Counted from the first letter of the stretch, positions 34,397 to 46,379 are shown. The stretch: DNA of 64,000 nucleotides from Hemerocallis citrina (GCA_017893485.1 CM030360.1:13318597-13382596); one strand, 5' to 3'. The notes: generated by a model not told the origin, from the sequence alone. Translations and numbers: made by a program.

Positions 34397-34582
34397 AACG
34401 TTAATGAAGAATGATTCAGAGTATGCTAACTACCAAAGTACGTAATAAGTTCTTTTCAATTTTACGTAGAAATGAATGTGGTCTAAAACAACGTTAATGA
34501 AGAATGATTCAGAGTATGCTAACTACCAAAGTACGTAATAAGTTCTTTTCAATTTTACGTAGAAATGAATGTGGTCTAAAAC
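34397..34582. repeat. perfect 93-bp tandem duplication
   Basis: 34397-34489 and 34490-34582 appear identical base for base. No coding content. Confidence 0.95.
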
Positions 34583-34725
34583 AGAGCTCCAGAAATGAAC
34601 GAACATTTGGAGCCTAATTTCGAAAAAAAAATAGGCAATTTTCTAGTTTTGTCATCGAACATAAGCCACCCACACGGTGGAAGATAGAAAAATCTTGTAT
34701 TTTGCATCTCATGTATGTATTCCAT

Positions 34726-35439
34726 CAGGGCCGGCCCTGAGTTCCCGAGGGTCCGAAACTGATATGGTTAAAAATATGGTTAAATCGGGACCGTTCGAAT
34801 CAGGGCACGAATCTTAAAGTCCCTAAGGGCAAAATGGTAATTTCACTTACTAACGGGTCCGAATCAGGAGCTGAGCCTATATTCAGTGCCTAACAAACAT
34901 GAAAACGGATCTGTCTTACTGGGTACGGGTTCCAACCCGTTATGAGACCAGATCAACAGGTTAAAGAGGATCCAGATCCGTAATTATTCTTAAGAAGTGA
35001 TTTTAACCACTTCTATCCATCCACATCGGGAAATAAGGATTTGTTCTTATCCCGAAACTGGTTTCTGAGACGGCTATAAATACCCCCCTCCTCCCACTGT
35101 TACCAGGTAATGAATCTTTTGTCAGTTAAAACTTTCTTAATCATCCAGATTATTGACAAGAGACTTTTTGCAGGTCAACAACGGCGGGAGTTCAGTCAAA
35201 CGTCGTCTTCCTTCGAATCCACAAGTTCTATCTGTTTGCTCCCACACCAAAATCAGCAGCAACAGAGACGAAAGACACAAATAATTAATTTTGGGGCCCT
35301 TAATTACAATATTTTTTTACGCGCAAAATATGTGCACATATTTACAAGGTAAATACAAATTTAGGATCTCTAAAATTGCAAAAAAATTCGAAGACCTAAG
35401 ATGGCCGCCTCACCTGCATCAAGATGAGGGCCGGCCCTC
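34726..35439. mobile_element. hAT-type non-autonomous element holding a solo LTR
   Basis: Terminal inverted repeats cagggccggccctga and gagggccggccctca (complement) are flanked by an exact 8-bp duplication tattccat (34718-34725 and 35440-35447), the hAT signature. The element proper is only about 200 bp once the inserted LTR (34760-35264) is set aside. No transposase. Confidence 0.8.
34760..35264 (+). mobile_element. Tat-type solo LTR inside the hAT element
   Basis: 505 bases, tgatatggtt to agcagcaaca. Probable target duplication gaaac / gagac (34755-34759, 35265-35269; one mismatch). It contains ggctataaatacccccctc (about 35072-35090), a start region, and an end that matches the Tat LTR at 24430-24470 on the other strand. 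No internal region, so a solo LTR. Confidence 0.65.
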
Positions 35440-35447
35440 TATTCCAT

Positions 35448-36069
35448 TTCTTTTCACAATTACTTTGAACGATGACTACATTTTCCATCACGTAAACAAA
35501 TTTGTGAGGAGAAAGGGAGAGGGTTTTGTTTTTGTTTTTGAGTAAATGTGAAAGGGAGAGGTTGGCATTCATAGCCTCTCTATTCTCTCGTCATATAACA
35601 GTATAGATAAAACAACTCCAGTTCTTACTATAACTTTCGTAGATAAAGATATCGAAATTAACTTCACTTGACTCTTAATCATGAAATACTACGTTACTCA
35701 TATACATATAATTATTGGAAAAGGACAAATCATAGGACAAAATGTATGTGTACCATAACTATGAATCCATGTGTGACCTACATGAGTTTTGTACATTAGA
35801 CCTAAGAGAGTTTGGTAGGTATAAGCAGAATAAACACTCTCACGCATGTTCCTATCAATGTGATGTCTCATTCTCAACCACATACAACTGTGGTGGTCCA
35901 AAGCACAGAGAAAACAGGATATGGTGATCACATCTTAGCATCCAAATATAACACTGACTTCATCACCTTCAGATTCAATCATAAATCACTTGCTTCTTTT
36001 CCCATATTAATGCCTCCATTTCTAGGTGAGATCGATGTCAAAATGCATGCTCTCTCAATCTCTAACTTT
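35448..36069. other. unassigned spacer
   Basis: No recognisable gene, terminal repeat or RNA. Short chance frames only. Confidence 0.4.
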
Positions 36070-36353
36070 TGTTGGATATATAGGTATATTATCACTATAT
36101 GAATAATATTATGTGTAATATTATTCACTGAGCAACACGTGTGTTACATGTAATAATTGTGTGGATATCGGATCATGGGTTGAGTGGGTTTAGAACCCAG
36201 TACCCAAACCAGTATTTATCTAATAAATATTGCCTTATGATAGTAGCCTAGGAATTTCCAATCTTGATACCTAGGATAAATTTCTCAAACACCTTAGCCT
36301 AGGATATTGACACTAATTTCTATTATTATTAATATTTCTCATAATCTTCAACA
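36070..36353 (+). repeat. LTR-like fragment
   Basis: Starts tgttggatatatagg and ends tcttcaaca, giving TG...CA ends and 284 bases. It shares its first 60 bases with 28830-28890. The flanking five bases (acttt, atgta) do not match, so it is not proven to be a solo LTR. Confidence 0.35.
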
Positions 36354-37474
36354 ATGTATTTATTTATTAATTGTATTAATTATGAAATTAATAAGAGAGA
36401 GAGAGAGAGAGAAAGAGATCGACGTTCGTTGGGACTCGCCACTGTTGTTCGTCGTTGCCGCAGACCCCTCCTCCAAACCCTAACTCTTACACCTCGCCTC
36501 TTCTCTGTCGGTTTGTTTGTTTTCTGGTTTTGCTTGTTAAAACCGGACCCGCAAACCCAAAAAAGTCTTACCAACACTCACCCCCTTCCTCTCACATGCT
36601 GCACACTTGTTTTATCATTTGGTTTGTGGATCCATTCACAAACCCGAGCAAATCCAATATCCTCCACATGTTGCTGTTGTTGTTGTTGTTTGGTGTTTGG
36701 GATTGGATTTGGTTGGGGTTAGCTATTGTGTTTGGAGTTTGGATGTTAGATTTAGTGTAGGGTTAGATATGATGTTTGGTGTTTTGGGGCTAAATTTGGT
36801 GTTTGGTGCTTGATGTTGGACCAGATCCATACATGATGTACTAGATCCAAATTTGATTGGACCGAATCTGAACTTGATTGAAATTGATCAAATCGGAAAT
36901 TAAAGATAAGATCTTTACCTATATATAATTTTAAAATTATTGTTTAAATTCTTTGTTGCTAAGTGCTACAATTTAAATATTTGTTAACCATTGATTTTTA
37001 TGAATTAAATTATCTTGCTGTGTGCTAAAGTACAGATATTTGATAAACAATTGGTACAATAGTTTATTCAATTGGTTGTGTACTATTAAAACTTAATTGT
37101 AAAGATAAGTCTGCTAGTTCCTTTTATTTCGAATATGTAATTTGACAAGTTAAATTGTGATTTTGATTATAAATTTGAATCTCCAATTAAATTGTTATTC
37201 GAATTTAATTGTCTCAATAATTTGTTTAATTGGCTAATCTTTAACAATTTTGATGATGTAGGAATTTGAAAATTACCTACAAATTGCATATGTTGGAGAC
37301 TATGGATATGCATTGTTGTGTTCTAAGGTCAAATAAGTTTGCACTTCGCAGACTTCTCTATCGAATCTGGATAATACTTCTAACGTGAAGTGTCGGTAGG
37401 ATCTACTCTAATCCCTATAAGTATTTTTATGTATTGACTGAGATATCCCAACTTTGATTAAATGATCTGTGTTA
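36354..37474. other. unassigned spacer with simple repeats
   Basis: A (GA)n run at about 36393-36411 and a (GTT)n run near 36670, then AT-rich DNA. No gene recognised. It ends in the target duplication tgtta of the next element. Confidence 0.45.
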
Positions 37475-37813
37475 TGATGCATTCGAAACTGCATTGCTGT
37501 CATTAAAGAACTCAAGAACAGTGAATTGGTGATAGGAATAAGAAGAAGAGAGTTAGGGTTTGAAAGAGAGAACTAGAACTCGGTGAAATCAAGAACGGAG
37601 AAGAAGAAGAATAACAGAGAAGAAGATGAAAATTATTCCTAAATCAGACATACCCATAACTAGGTTGTCTTCTTCCTATTTATAGCTTTCATAACACGTG
37701 CACATTATGTATTACACTCTTACACTTAAGTCCTTATACTTTCACTATTCATATTTGCTCTGATACACACTCATACAACACTTCAGCATCACTCTCTATT
37801 TGGATGTGTATCA
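37475..37813 (-). repeat. 3' LTR of the gene-capturing element
   Basis: 339 bases with TG...CA ends. Close match to the right copy (about 90% or better by eye). Contains the reverse TATA box at 37677-37684. Confidence 0.85.
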
Positions 37814-38049
37814 ACTCCTCTCCTCTTTCAATAAGACCCTACCTCAGGTGGAACAAGGAAAGCACTTGAACAAACAAAATATGGATAACACTCAGGCAGT
37901 GGTGATAGTAGCTTTTCTTCTTTGCTTCAGCTATTTGCTTCCTCCCAATTTCCCGCATAGCCTCCCAATTTTTCAGATTTTTACTGATTTTCTTAGATGC
38001 CGAATAAATGTGCTTTAAAGGGCATCTTCTTTATAAACCATTCACTTAC

Positions 38050-38202
38050 TCAAAAAATAGTAGCACCCAGCCATTTCGACACCTTATCTGAGAAGGCAAG
38101 CAGAAACAATACATCTGGATTCATTGCATCCTCAGAGAAGTTGCGTAAAGCATGTATAAATTACTCAAAATGTAGTTTTACCAAATCATCCTGGCAGGAA
38201 CT
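38050..38202 (-). pseudogene. captured RabGAP/TBC gene fragment, 3' part
   Basis: The minus-strand frame continues the TBC fragment of 53695-54125 exactly across the insertion of copia copy C: CQDDLVKLHFE, a stop, then HALRNFSEDAMNP and VSKWL. In plant EVI5-like TBC proteins the same order ends the TBC domain. After about 38050 the match is lost. One stop (near 38168) and several substitutions show it is not under constraint. Confidence 0.75.
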
Positions 38203-38399
38203 TGTTAGGATTGTGTCTTGAATACTCATTGTTTGGATTACAAGAAGGTAAGATGAAGCACGGAGGTTGAACCGTCGAAGTGAGTAGAAGAGAAAACAGC
38301 AGCAACAAGGTGCAGGCATAGTTGCGATCGACTGTCCCAAGTTGAGGTCGACCGCACCCCCCGACCGCTCATAGTACAGGAATTGTCAGAGAGTGGTAC

Positions 38400-41231
38400 T
38401 GTAATACCCCGATTTTTCAAATATACGAAAGATTATTTATTTTCACATATGGTATGCTTGGGTAGCATGTTGACTATTATTTCCCAACATGATGATTAAA
38501 GAGTATTGTTTTCTATAAAGTATTTTCTTAAAGCCCAATGATTAGTTTGCTTATTTTCTTTTGAAATAATTATTTTGGCCCAAACTAATTAAAGCCCATG
38601 GTTTAAATCCTTTTATTTTTACAACTTGTTTTGTGTAACACTTTTTTTTATAAGACTTGTCATGAGTGTACAAGTTTTATTAGTGTGGTTTGTGCATGCA
38701 CGTGCATTTCGCATACACGTGCATTGAGCACTTTTGGTGGTCGGTTGGGTGGAGTAATGGTTTGGAATCATGGGTAGTTGTGTAGAGGTGTGGGTAGTTA
38801 TTTCAACCCCCTAGTGCATCCTAACCCTTGATCTTACAACTCCCTAATAAATCCTAGCCCTATATTCCACTTATTTTCTAGTATAAATACCCCCTCTCAT
38901 TCCCTATCTCTTTTACACTAAGATTATTATTGTAAGAGAGGTATTTTGTGAGTTGTGTGTGGGTGCTTTTCTGTGGAGGCCGAGTAGTTTCTGAAGAGTT
39001 TGGTATGGAGCAAGGAGCAAGGGGTGAGGAGTCGTTCACTACTTTAAGGAGCTTTTGCGGGATTTCGATTAATTCTTCAAATAAGGTGGGTGTTTCTCAG
39101 GACTTCTAATGTAGGAATTATACCATGATTATTATAATTGCTACCATGTTATGAGAAGTAAATGCAATGTATTAGAAATTGCCTGAGCATGCTGATGATA
39201 ATAAGAACAAAAGGGTCGGTACAGTCGATTGTCACATGAAAAAGTCGACTGGTACGAGACAATTATTTTTATGATGTGGTAATAAATATGTATGTAAAAC
39301 AGACGTAATAGTACGATTACTAAGTTCATATTTCCCTATGCCACATATGATGGAGGGAAGGTGAACGGATGAAAAGAACTAGCGATGGTTAACAAAATTA
39401 AGAACGGTCGGTGCAGTCGACTGACGATGTGTTCAACCGACTGGTGCATTGATTTAATTATGATTATTCGGCAATTCCATGAAATGAGACATTTTGTTAT
39501 GTTGACATAGTATAATGACTTGAGATTTATATTTTCATCTTCGCAAGAAAGTTATGAATAAGTGTAAATGCATGTTTAAAGTATTTTCCCCAAAGAAAAG
39601 ACAATGTTAGTAACTTGAAATTTTCATGCTGCGAGGTTACTGAACAAGTAAGAAGTGTGGTGTTTATGAAACATGAATGTATGTGTACTGTGATGAAAGT
39701 GCATTCCTGATTTTGAATTCTGAAACTGTCCAGTCGACTTAATGCGTGTAGCAAGGCGACTGAGCTGAACATAGAAATGTACTATTAAAAGAATCCCAGA
39801 ACAGACGACTGATGGATGAACAGTCGACTGTCACGTGGATAACACTGTGAACATGAAAAGTTGCGGGACAGCCGATTGGCCGTGTGCAGCAGTCAACTCT
39901 CCCGAGTGTTTATGATGAACTTGTATTGACTGTACGAGTCGACTAGTATCCTTCCAAGTCGACTGTACAGAGTGAATTTTTAATATGTCAGAGATTCTAG
40001 TTTTGCTTATTGCTGAAAGTTGTGAACTTTGTGATTGATGTCAATGAACTCTTAGAACTGTATGAATTGATATGAAAAGAATCATAGATGTGAGATTAGA
40101 ATTAAATGAACATGAAAAAGGCTAAGATCATGATAAGAAAGTCTTTGAGACTCTAAATTGAATTATGAGCTGAAAGTGCTCAATTGGAAGTTGTGAATTG
40201 TAAATTGAAACTAAGAGTAGCTAAGTCTCCCCCGGCAATGGAAATGAAATGGAATTGAAAGGAAGACCAAGGTTGGTCATGTGTAAATAAAATGAATAAG
40301 TCCGGTTTGGTGGAGAGGCTAACTCTAGAGCTTTGATTTGTATTCATGATTCTAATATTTAGTACATAGTGAAGAGGTGATGAAAGTGAGAGAAAAATAT
40401 AAGTATGAGAACTAGAGTTTACGGTGCGGGTGTGTGAGCCGCAGAATGCATGCTTGATGAGTCAAGACATGGCGCGGGCACAACTCAGAATGATCGGACT
40501 TTAGTCACGCTTGTGGGATGTTTGGTGACTGCAAGAGGATCGTGTTCAGGGAGGAGGCTGAATTGCCGCAGAATGCATGCTTGATGAGTCAAGACATGGC
40601 GCGGAATTTTACTCCAGGGGCCAGGACACGTGCTTGTACTCATAGATCATCTAGGATACTCACTGTAATTACAGAAGTAGATTAAGTCATGGCGAGGGAT
40701 TCAACCCTACAAAAATGAAGAACGGTTAAGTGGTTTGCCCTCGGACCTATGTAGTATGGGATGCATAGAATCCGAACAAGTGCGCATTAGTGTCATGTAA
40801 ATTAAGTAATTGCATTAAGGATTAAGTACACGATCACGACACGACATCATTAAGATTTTCCCCTTTACTTTAATTGTTATGTGAACAAGTTTGTGATCTG
40901 TTAAGAAATGAGAATCGTTATACTGTTTCTGGCATAGAGAGGATGGCCATGTATGATTATCGTCGGTTGAATAAACTGACGTACCCACAGTTTGTATGCA
41001 GGTAATTGCATGTGTAAGAGGAATGGATGCATAAAGATTTTACCATGTTGTTGTACATTTGTTTAATTGTTGTAAATTTTACTTCCGCTGTGCAAAAGAA
41101 AAGTATAATATTGATGTAAACTCTGATGTAAGACGAAAAGTTTAAATTTCCTTGTAAAATTGTACTAAAGAAAGTGAAAAGATCCTGTAGAACATCTCGA
41201 ATTCAGTGTATTTGGGATTCGGGGCGTTACA
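38400..41231 (+). repeat. 5' LTR of the Tekay element
   Basis: 2832 bases, tgtaatacccc to ggggcgttaca. TATA box 38882-38889 (tagtataaatacccc). It contains the GTCGAC pair array at about 39220-39970, with several motifs mutated relative to the 3' LTR, and two near-identical segments (gccgcagaatgcatgcttga) starting at about 40438 and 40564. Confidence 0.95.
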
Positions 41232-41234
41232 GAG

Positions 41235-41247
41235 TGGTATCAGAGCC
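41235..41247 (+). other. primer-binding site of the Tekay element
   Basis: tggtatcagagcc, three bases after the 5' LTR; complement of the 3' end of plant initiator methionine tRNA, as usual in chromoviruses. Confidence 0.9.
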
Positions 41248-41399
41248 ACGCTTTCTACGCTTTCACACTTGTACAAATTTATAAGGAACGACACCCTAGA
41301 AGTGGACATTAGAGTGTGTGTTTGAGTCTAGAGATTTAAATGTAAGTGACTTACATTTGTGTTGCTATAAGATTTATGCTTCTTCCTCTCTATTCTAAG

Positions 41400-41825
41400 A
41401 TGGCTGATCACTTCGACCCTGCTGGAGGCGACGACTGGCATATCATTGAGGAAGAGTACCATCCTGGACAGGCTAATTCTGAGGACGAGTATCACCCTGG
41501 GCAAGCAGATTCCGATGAGGAGGAGTAGCCTGAATCTCGAGAGATTACCCCACCTCCAGATTCGTCTGACGATTCTTCTTCCGATGAAGAAGAGGGACCA
41601 GCTCTGAGTGGCACTGTGGCTTCTCTTCAGAGGCAGGTGGAGACCCTGAAAGAGAGAGTTGGGGTTTTGGAAGCTCAACTGGCGAAGCGAAAGGACGATT
41701 TTTCTGTTCTCAGTCACCGAGTCTGGGAACTTGAGAAGAGAAAGAACCTGACAGATGTGCTGAAGGATGAAGTCGATGAACTACGGGATGAACTTCGAGC
41801 AGCGAAAAGGACCCGTAGGGATTAG
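41400..41825 (+). pseudogene. acidic coiled-coil ORF between primer-binding site and gag
   Basis: One frame from ATG 41400 to a stop at 41825 (141 codons), broken only by a TAG at 41526. The first third is acidic with a repeated EYHPGQA motif. The middle is Ser/Asp/Glu-rich (SSDEEEG). The last 75 residues form a leucine-heptad coiled coil (VASLQRQVETLKERVGVLEA and onward) ending in a basic tail (RAAKRTRRD). It is separate from gag, which starts about 120 bases downstream after several stops. No family was recognised. Possible roles (nucleic-acid or Gag-binding accessory protein) are inference only. The even spacing of heptads suggests past selection as protein. Confidence 0.6.
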
Positions 41826-41948
41826 ATTGTCTTAGTTTCTACTATCATCTATTCTGATGTTAAGAAATGCTTTTAATTCGAATGTATAAACTTTGAAATT
41901 CAATGAAATGCAAGTTGGTTTAAGTTCTTGTCTTATACTTCGAATTTA

Positions 41949-42954
41949 ATGGATCTTTTGCATCAGAATATGTCGAGAAGAGGAGCTAGGAGTGGGGAAG
42001 GTTTGGATCTGGAGACCGAGCTTGCAAGGGTCTACCAGACGCTGAATGCAGTGGCCATGAATCAAGGAAGGGGGCCGGTGACTCCAGCGCCCGAGGCAAT
42101 TAAGCTGGTGGAATCGTTCAAGAGAATGAAACCACCTGTATTCGAGGGTAAGTCAGACCCAGATGCGGCTGACAACTGGATTCGGCAAGTGGAGACAATC
42201 TTTGAGGTGTTGGAGACACCGGAGGGCAGCAAGGTCAAGTTGGCGACTTTGCAATTCGAGAAGGATGCGGCTGTTTGGTGGTAGTCGATGAAGAGGACCA
42301 TGGGAGGTATAGTGCTTGGCTGGGAGGAATTTCTAGAGGAATTCCGCAGTCACTATTTCCCCTCCGATGTCCAGGAGAAGAAGGCGATGGAGTTTCTGTC
42401 ACTTCAGCAAGGCAGCATGTCAGTGAGGGAGTACGAGACTAAGTTCACTCAGCTTTCCAGGTATGCTCCAGAATTGGTGATGGATGAGGCGAAGAAGGCT
42501 CGCAAGTTCGAGCATGGGTTGAGGCCGAGCTTGAGATCCCGAATGATACCCCTTGGTATCAGGCGTTTCGACAAGCTGGTCAAGAGGGCGGTAGCAACGG
42601 AGGCAGATATGGAGCAGTTCCATGTTGCTCAGCACTAGAGGAACAACTGGCAGTCCGGGAAGAGGCCTGCACAATCGGGGAGTTTCAAGGGGCAACCATC
42701 TGCACAGAGGTTCAAACCGACAGGGGCGAACGCTATTGGTGTGGCTGGAGGACCTGGAAACAATGTGGTGAGACCTTCTGCAGTCACTTGCTACAACTGT
42801 GGTGAAGTGGGACATTACCAATCTCGATGTCTCAAACCACAGGCTGGCAATCACAATGTGCCAATACAGCAGACTGGGAAGAGGCCGTACCAATCAGGGC
42901 GAGTATTTGCCTTGACAGAGGCTGATGCTGATGAAGCAGATCAGGTCATCTCTG
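41949..42954 (+). pseudogene. Tekay gag (capsid and zinc knuckle), two stops
   Basis: First ATG is at 41949; another likely start is the ATG of MSRRGARSGEG at 41970. The capsid region includes ESFKRMKPPVFEGKSDPDAA and WIRQVETIFEVLE, then YFPSDVQEKKAMEFLSLQQG and ARKFEHGLRPSLRSRM, the usual Retrotrans_gag pattern of chromoviruses. A CCHC zinc knuckle CYNCGEVGHYQSRC lies at 42789-42830. Premature TAG codons at 42282 and 42636 are each one C-to-T change from CAG. The frame would end at a TAG at 42972 unless the candidate intron 42955-43046 is removed. Confidence 0.9.
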
Positions 42955-43046
42955 GTACGAGGGCTGATGTTTAGTGTGGTTTTTGTCATTTCTTCTTCCC
43001 GTTTATATTGTGAAACTGTTATGTAATGGTGTGTATTATGTAACAG
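42955..43046 (+). other. candidate 92-nt spliceosomal intron at the gag/protease junction
   Basis: Begins gtacga after G and ends tgtaacag. AT-rich, T-rich middle (tttttgtcatttcttcttcc), size normal for a plant intron. Removing it joins the gag frame to the protease frame inside one glycine codon and gives the expected smooth link (VISG, then ELYINGKKAVVLFDTG). Kept in, it stops Gag at 42972 and changes frame, since 92 is not a multiple of three. Confidence 0.6.
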
Positions 43047-44820
43047 GCGAACTCTATATTAATGGAAAGAAAGCTGTTGTGTTATTCGATACTGGATCCT
43101 CTCATACTTTTGTGTCTCCTAGATTTGCTAAAGTATTGGGAGTGGAACCGAAGATTTTTCTAGGCAAGATCTTAGCAGTAGCTACTCCATCAGAGAAACT
43201 TTGACCACTGATCGGTATTATGTTGATTGCGAGATTGTGATTGGGGACAGAATCTTTGGCATTGATCTGATCGAGCTGACTATCTTGGGAGTCGATGTTA
43301 TCATTGGTATTGATTGGATGTCGGTGTACAGTGCAAGCATCGAGTGCAAGACCAAGACCGTAACAGTGAAGGCTCCAGGTGGACCTGAAGTCACTTTCCA
43401 AGGAAAGCAGAAGTGTGCTAAGCTGGTGGCAACTATCCGCAAGGAAGAGACTCCTGTGGAAGTGCAAGGAATTCCTGTGGTTCGGGACTATCCGACCGTG
43501 TTCTTGGAAGATTTTCCTGGGCTACCCCCGTATCGTGATGTAGAGTTCAGCATCACTGTTCAACCGGGAAGTGCACCCATTTCTAAGGCACCGTATAGGA
43601 TGGCTCCAGTGGAACAGGATGAAGTGAAACGGCAGATTGAGGAACTGTTGGAAAAATGCTTTATTCAACCTAGTGCGTCACCTTGGGGAGCACCCGTGCT
43701 TTTGGTAAAGAAGAAGGATGGATCGATGAGAATGTGTATCGATTACCGAGAGCTGAATATGGTCACTGTTCAGAATAAGTATCCGATTCCTCGAATTGAT
43801 GACTTGTTCGATCGTCTACAAGGAGCAGCTGTATTCTCCAAAATAGATCTTCGATCAGGATATCACCAAATGCGAGTGAAAGCTGAAGATGTGCATAAAA
43901 CTGCATTTAGAACTCGGCATGGGCATTACGAATTCTTAGTTATGCCATTCGGAATGACAAATGCACCCGCGATCTTCATGGATTTAATGAACAGAGTTCT
44001 GAGGCCGTTTATTGATTCTTTCGTCGTGGAGTTTATCGACGATATCCTCGTGTACTCCAAGTCAGAGGAGGAGCACACCGAGCATCTGGCAGCAGTTTTG
44101 CAGAAGCTGGAAGAGCAGAAGTTGTATGCCAAGTTATCCAAGTGTGATTTCTGAAAATCTGAAGTGGCATTCCTAGGTCACATCCTTTCTAAGGAGGGAG
44201 TGGCAACTGACCCTCAGAAGATAGAGGCAGTGAGAGATTGGGCTAGGTCTACTACAGTAAAAGAAGTCAGAAGTTTTCTTGGGATGACTGGATACTACAG
44301 GAGATTCATTCAAGGTTATGCTCAGATAGCTGTACCGCTTACTGGACTGACCAAGAAGATTGTGGACTTCAAGTGGACTGAGCAATGTGAGGCGAGCTTT
44401 CAGGAGTTGAAAGAGAAGCTGACTACTGCACCTATTTTGGCTTTGCCTAGAGCAGGTGTTGAGTATGATGTTTATAGCGATGCTTCACATCGTGGGCTTG
44501 GTTGTGTCTTAATGCAAGAAGGTAGAGTAATCACTTATGGGTCTAGGCAACTACGACTGCATGAGAAGTATTACCCGACTCATGATCTAGAGTTGGCTGT
44601 GATTATCTTTGTTTTGAAGCAATGGAGGCACTATGTGTACGGTGAGAAATTGAACATGTACACGGATCACAAGAGCTTGAAGTATATATATCAGCAGAGG
44701 GATCTCAATCTGAGGCAGCGGAGATGGTTCGAGGTGCTCGAGGATATGCGACCTGAGATCAAGTCTCATCCTGGAAAGGCTAATGTTGTTGCTGATGCAC
44801 TTAGTCGCAAGAGCAGTTTG
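43047..44820 (+). pseudogene. Tekay protease, reverse transcriptase and RNase H
   Basis: Protease active site VLFDTGSSHTFVS (Asp at 43088). A one-base deletion in an A run near 43195 shifts the frame. RT follows, with [57 protein letters not shown] and the catalytic FIDDILVYS (44032 onward). A TGA at 44152 stands for the expected Trp. RNase H has all four catalytic acids in context (DVYSDAS, DLELAV, TDHKSL, VADALS). The reading frame is cut after RKSSL at 44820 by the nested solo LTR and resumes in the integrase at 46380. Confidence 0.92.
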
Positions 44821-46374
44821 TGTTAGTGTTAGTGCCCTAGAGACAATGTGATTGTGCTTCTAGGAAATACTTTTGTTAATTAATGATTGTGTTCTATTGA
44901 TTATTATATGTTAATTTATTATGTCTTAATTTACTGCGATAAAAATGTTAGAGTAATAAATGTCCTTGGAATATATAATACGTATTCTATATCTTTAAGT
45001 ATGAGACTTAAAAATGAGATTATATGAATAGTGTTTATATTCCTAAATATCCCTAATCAAGCATTGTCATTATGGGACAATAATAATGCATAAAGATTAG
45101 TATGTTTGTTGACTGATGACCACATCTCATTGGTCATAGGTATAGTGATACTAAAGTCAAGAACATAGGTGCATGTAAGATTCTACATGGCACTGGATAG
45201 ACCCATAGTGAGATTCTTCATGTTTAAATAAAGTCATAAGAAAGACTCACAGTGATAATAGTGTAATGATCCTCTGACTTGAGATCATTATATTTCTATA
45301 AGAGGATTAATATACTTTGACTACATTAAAAGTTACCTTTGACCGGGTGATGATAAAAGTGGACATCGGGTATATTATGAGTCGTATGAGAAATATGAAT
45401 GATAGATAAAGGATTTAACCCTCCTATAATTAGGAGAGATATTATTGGCCTCTTGATTGAGTGAGACTATGAAATGCATGGCCATGCTCAAATAATGATT
45501 TGTTTTAATAGTCTACTCATTGATCAAGGAAACCCGGATTAAATGTTGAAGAGGATGACTGAGAGCATGCCTCGAGTTTAATCTATAATATTTGGTTAAA
45601 GGAATTATATTACACGGAAACATTAATTACGAAAGGTTTTATTGGATCACCAATTATTATTATTACTTGGGTAGCAATGATGTATTACTAGATGCCGCTC
45701 ATTGTTTATAATTTTATTATTGGATATTAAAATTATTTCCAACGTAATAATAACCTAAAGGGTCACACACAAGAACGCTTGAAGGAGATTTGATTTAAAT
45801 TATGAATTTAAATTAAATAGTAATTCGAATTTATTTATGATATTAATTAAGTGGGACTTAATTAATTAATTAAATATAATTTCAAATTTACTAATGATTA
45901 GAATTAGAATTATATTAGAATATTAATTAAGTTTGACTTAATTATTTATTTAATTAAGAATTCTAATTTTAATAAAAGCCCAATAGGATTGGGCTTTAGA
46001 AAAACAGATTTGTCTCTCTATATAAAGATCTTAAACTCTCAAATTGTTTTTTGAGGCTAAGAGAAAAAACCCTAGCCGTTTGAGAGAAGAAGATGGAGAT
46101 AGAGAGAATTTATTTTTTCGGATGCTAGTACATCGCTCCTTCAAATACCAAGTGTTCGTGTGGATACCGATAGAGCGTAGATCGCGTGAGCGGGATGCGT
46201 GGTGATTCAAGAAGCTTGGACCTCCATTAGTCATCCTTTTCTCAACTGTTAAAGCTTCGTTTTAAGGTAAACGTTCATAACTACGAATTAAACGTCTTGT
46301 TTTGCATGGATCCTGCGATTGGGTTTCGATTTTATTGTTTTAATCCGCTGCATTTATGCCCCGAAATTCCAACA
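44821..46374 (+). mobile_element. solo LTR inside the Tekay pol (fourth level)
   Basis: 1554 bases, tgttagtg to attccaaca, with target duplication gtttg (44816-44820 and 46375-46379). Taking out the LTR and one duplication restores the Pol frame between RNase H and integrase. The end (gatcctgcgattgggtttcg onward) and the start (agtgccctagagacaat) resemble long LTRs of plant copia elements of the SIRE/Angela kind, but no coding part remains to confirm it. It is the most recent event of the nest. Confidence 0.9.
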
Positions 46375-46379
46375 GTTTG

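Noticed and set aside
36070..36353. Solo LTR
   Set aside because: TG...CA ends fit, but flanking five bases differ (acttt, atgta); kept only as an LTR-like fragment.
36354..36813. Overlapping short frames in three phases
   Set aside because: Low-complexity GA, CT and GTT DNA; frames have no domain and overlap each other.
41235..41247. tRNA gene suggested by tggtatcagagcc
   Set aside because: It is the retroelement primer-binding site, complementary to the tRNA 3' end; no cloverleaf surrounds it. The same applies at 31462, 51387 and 58774.
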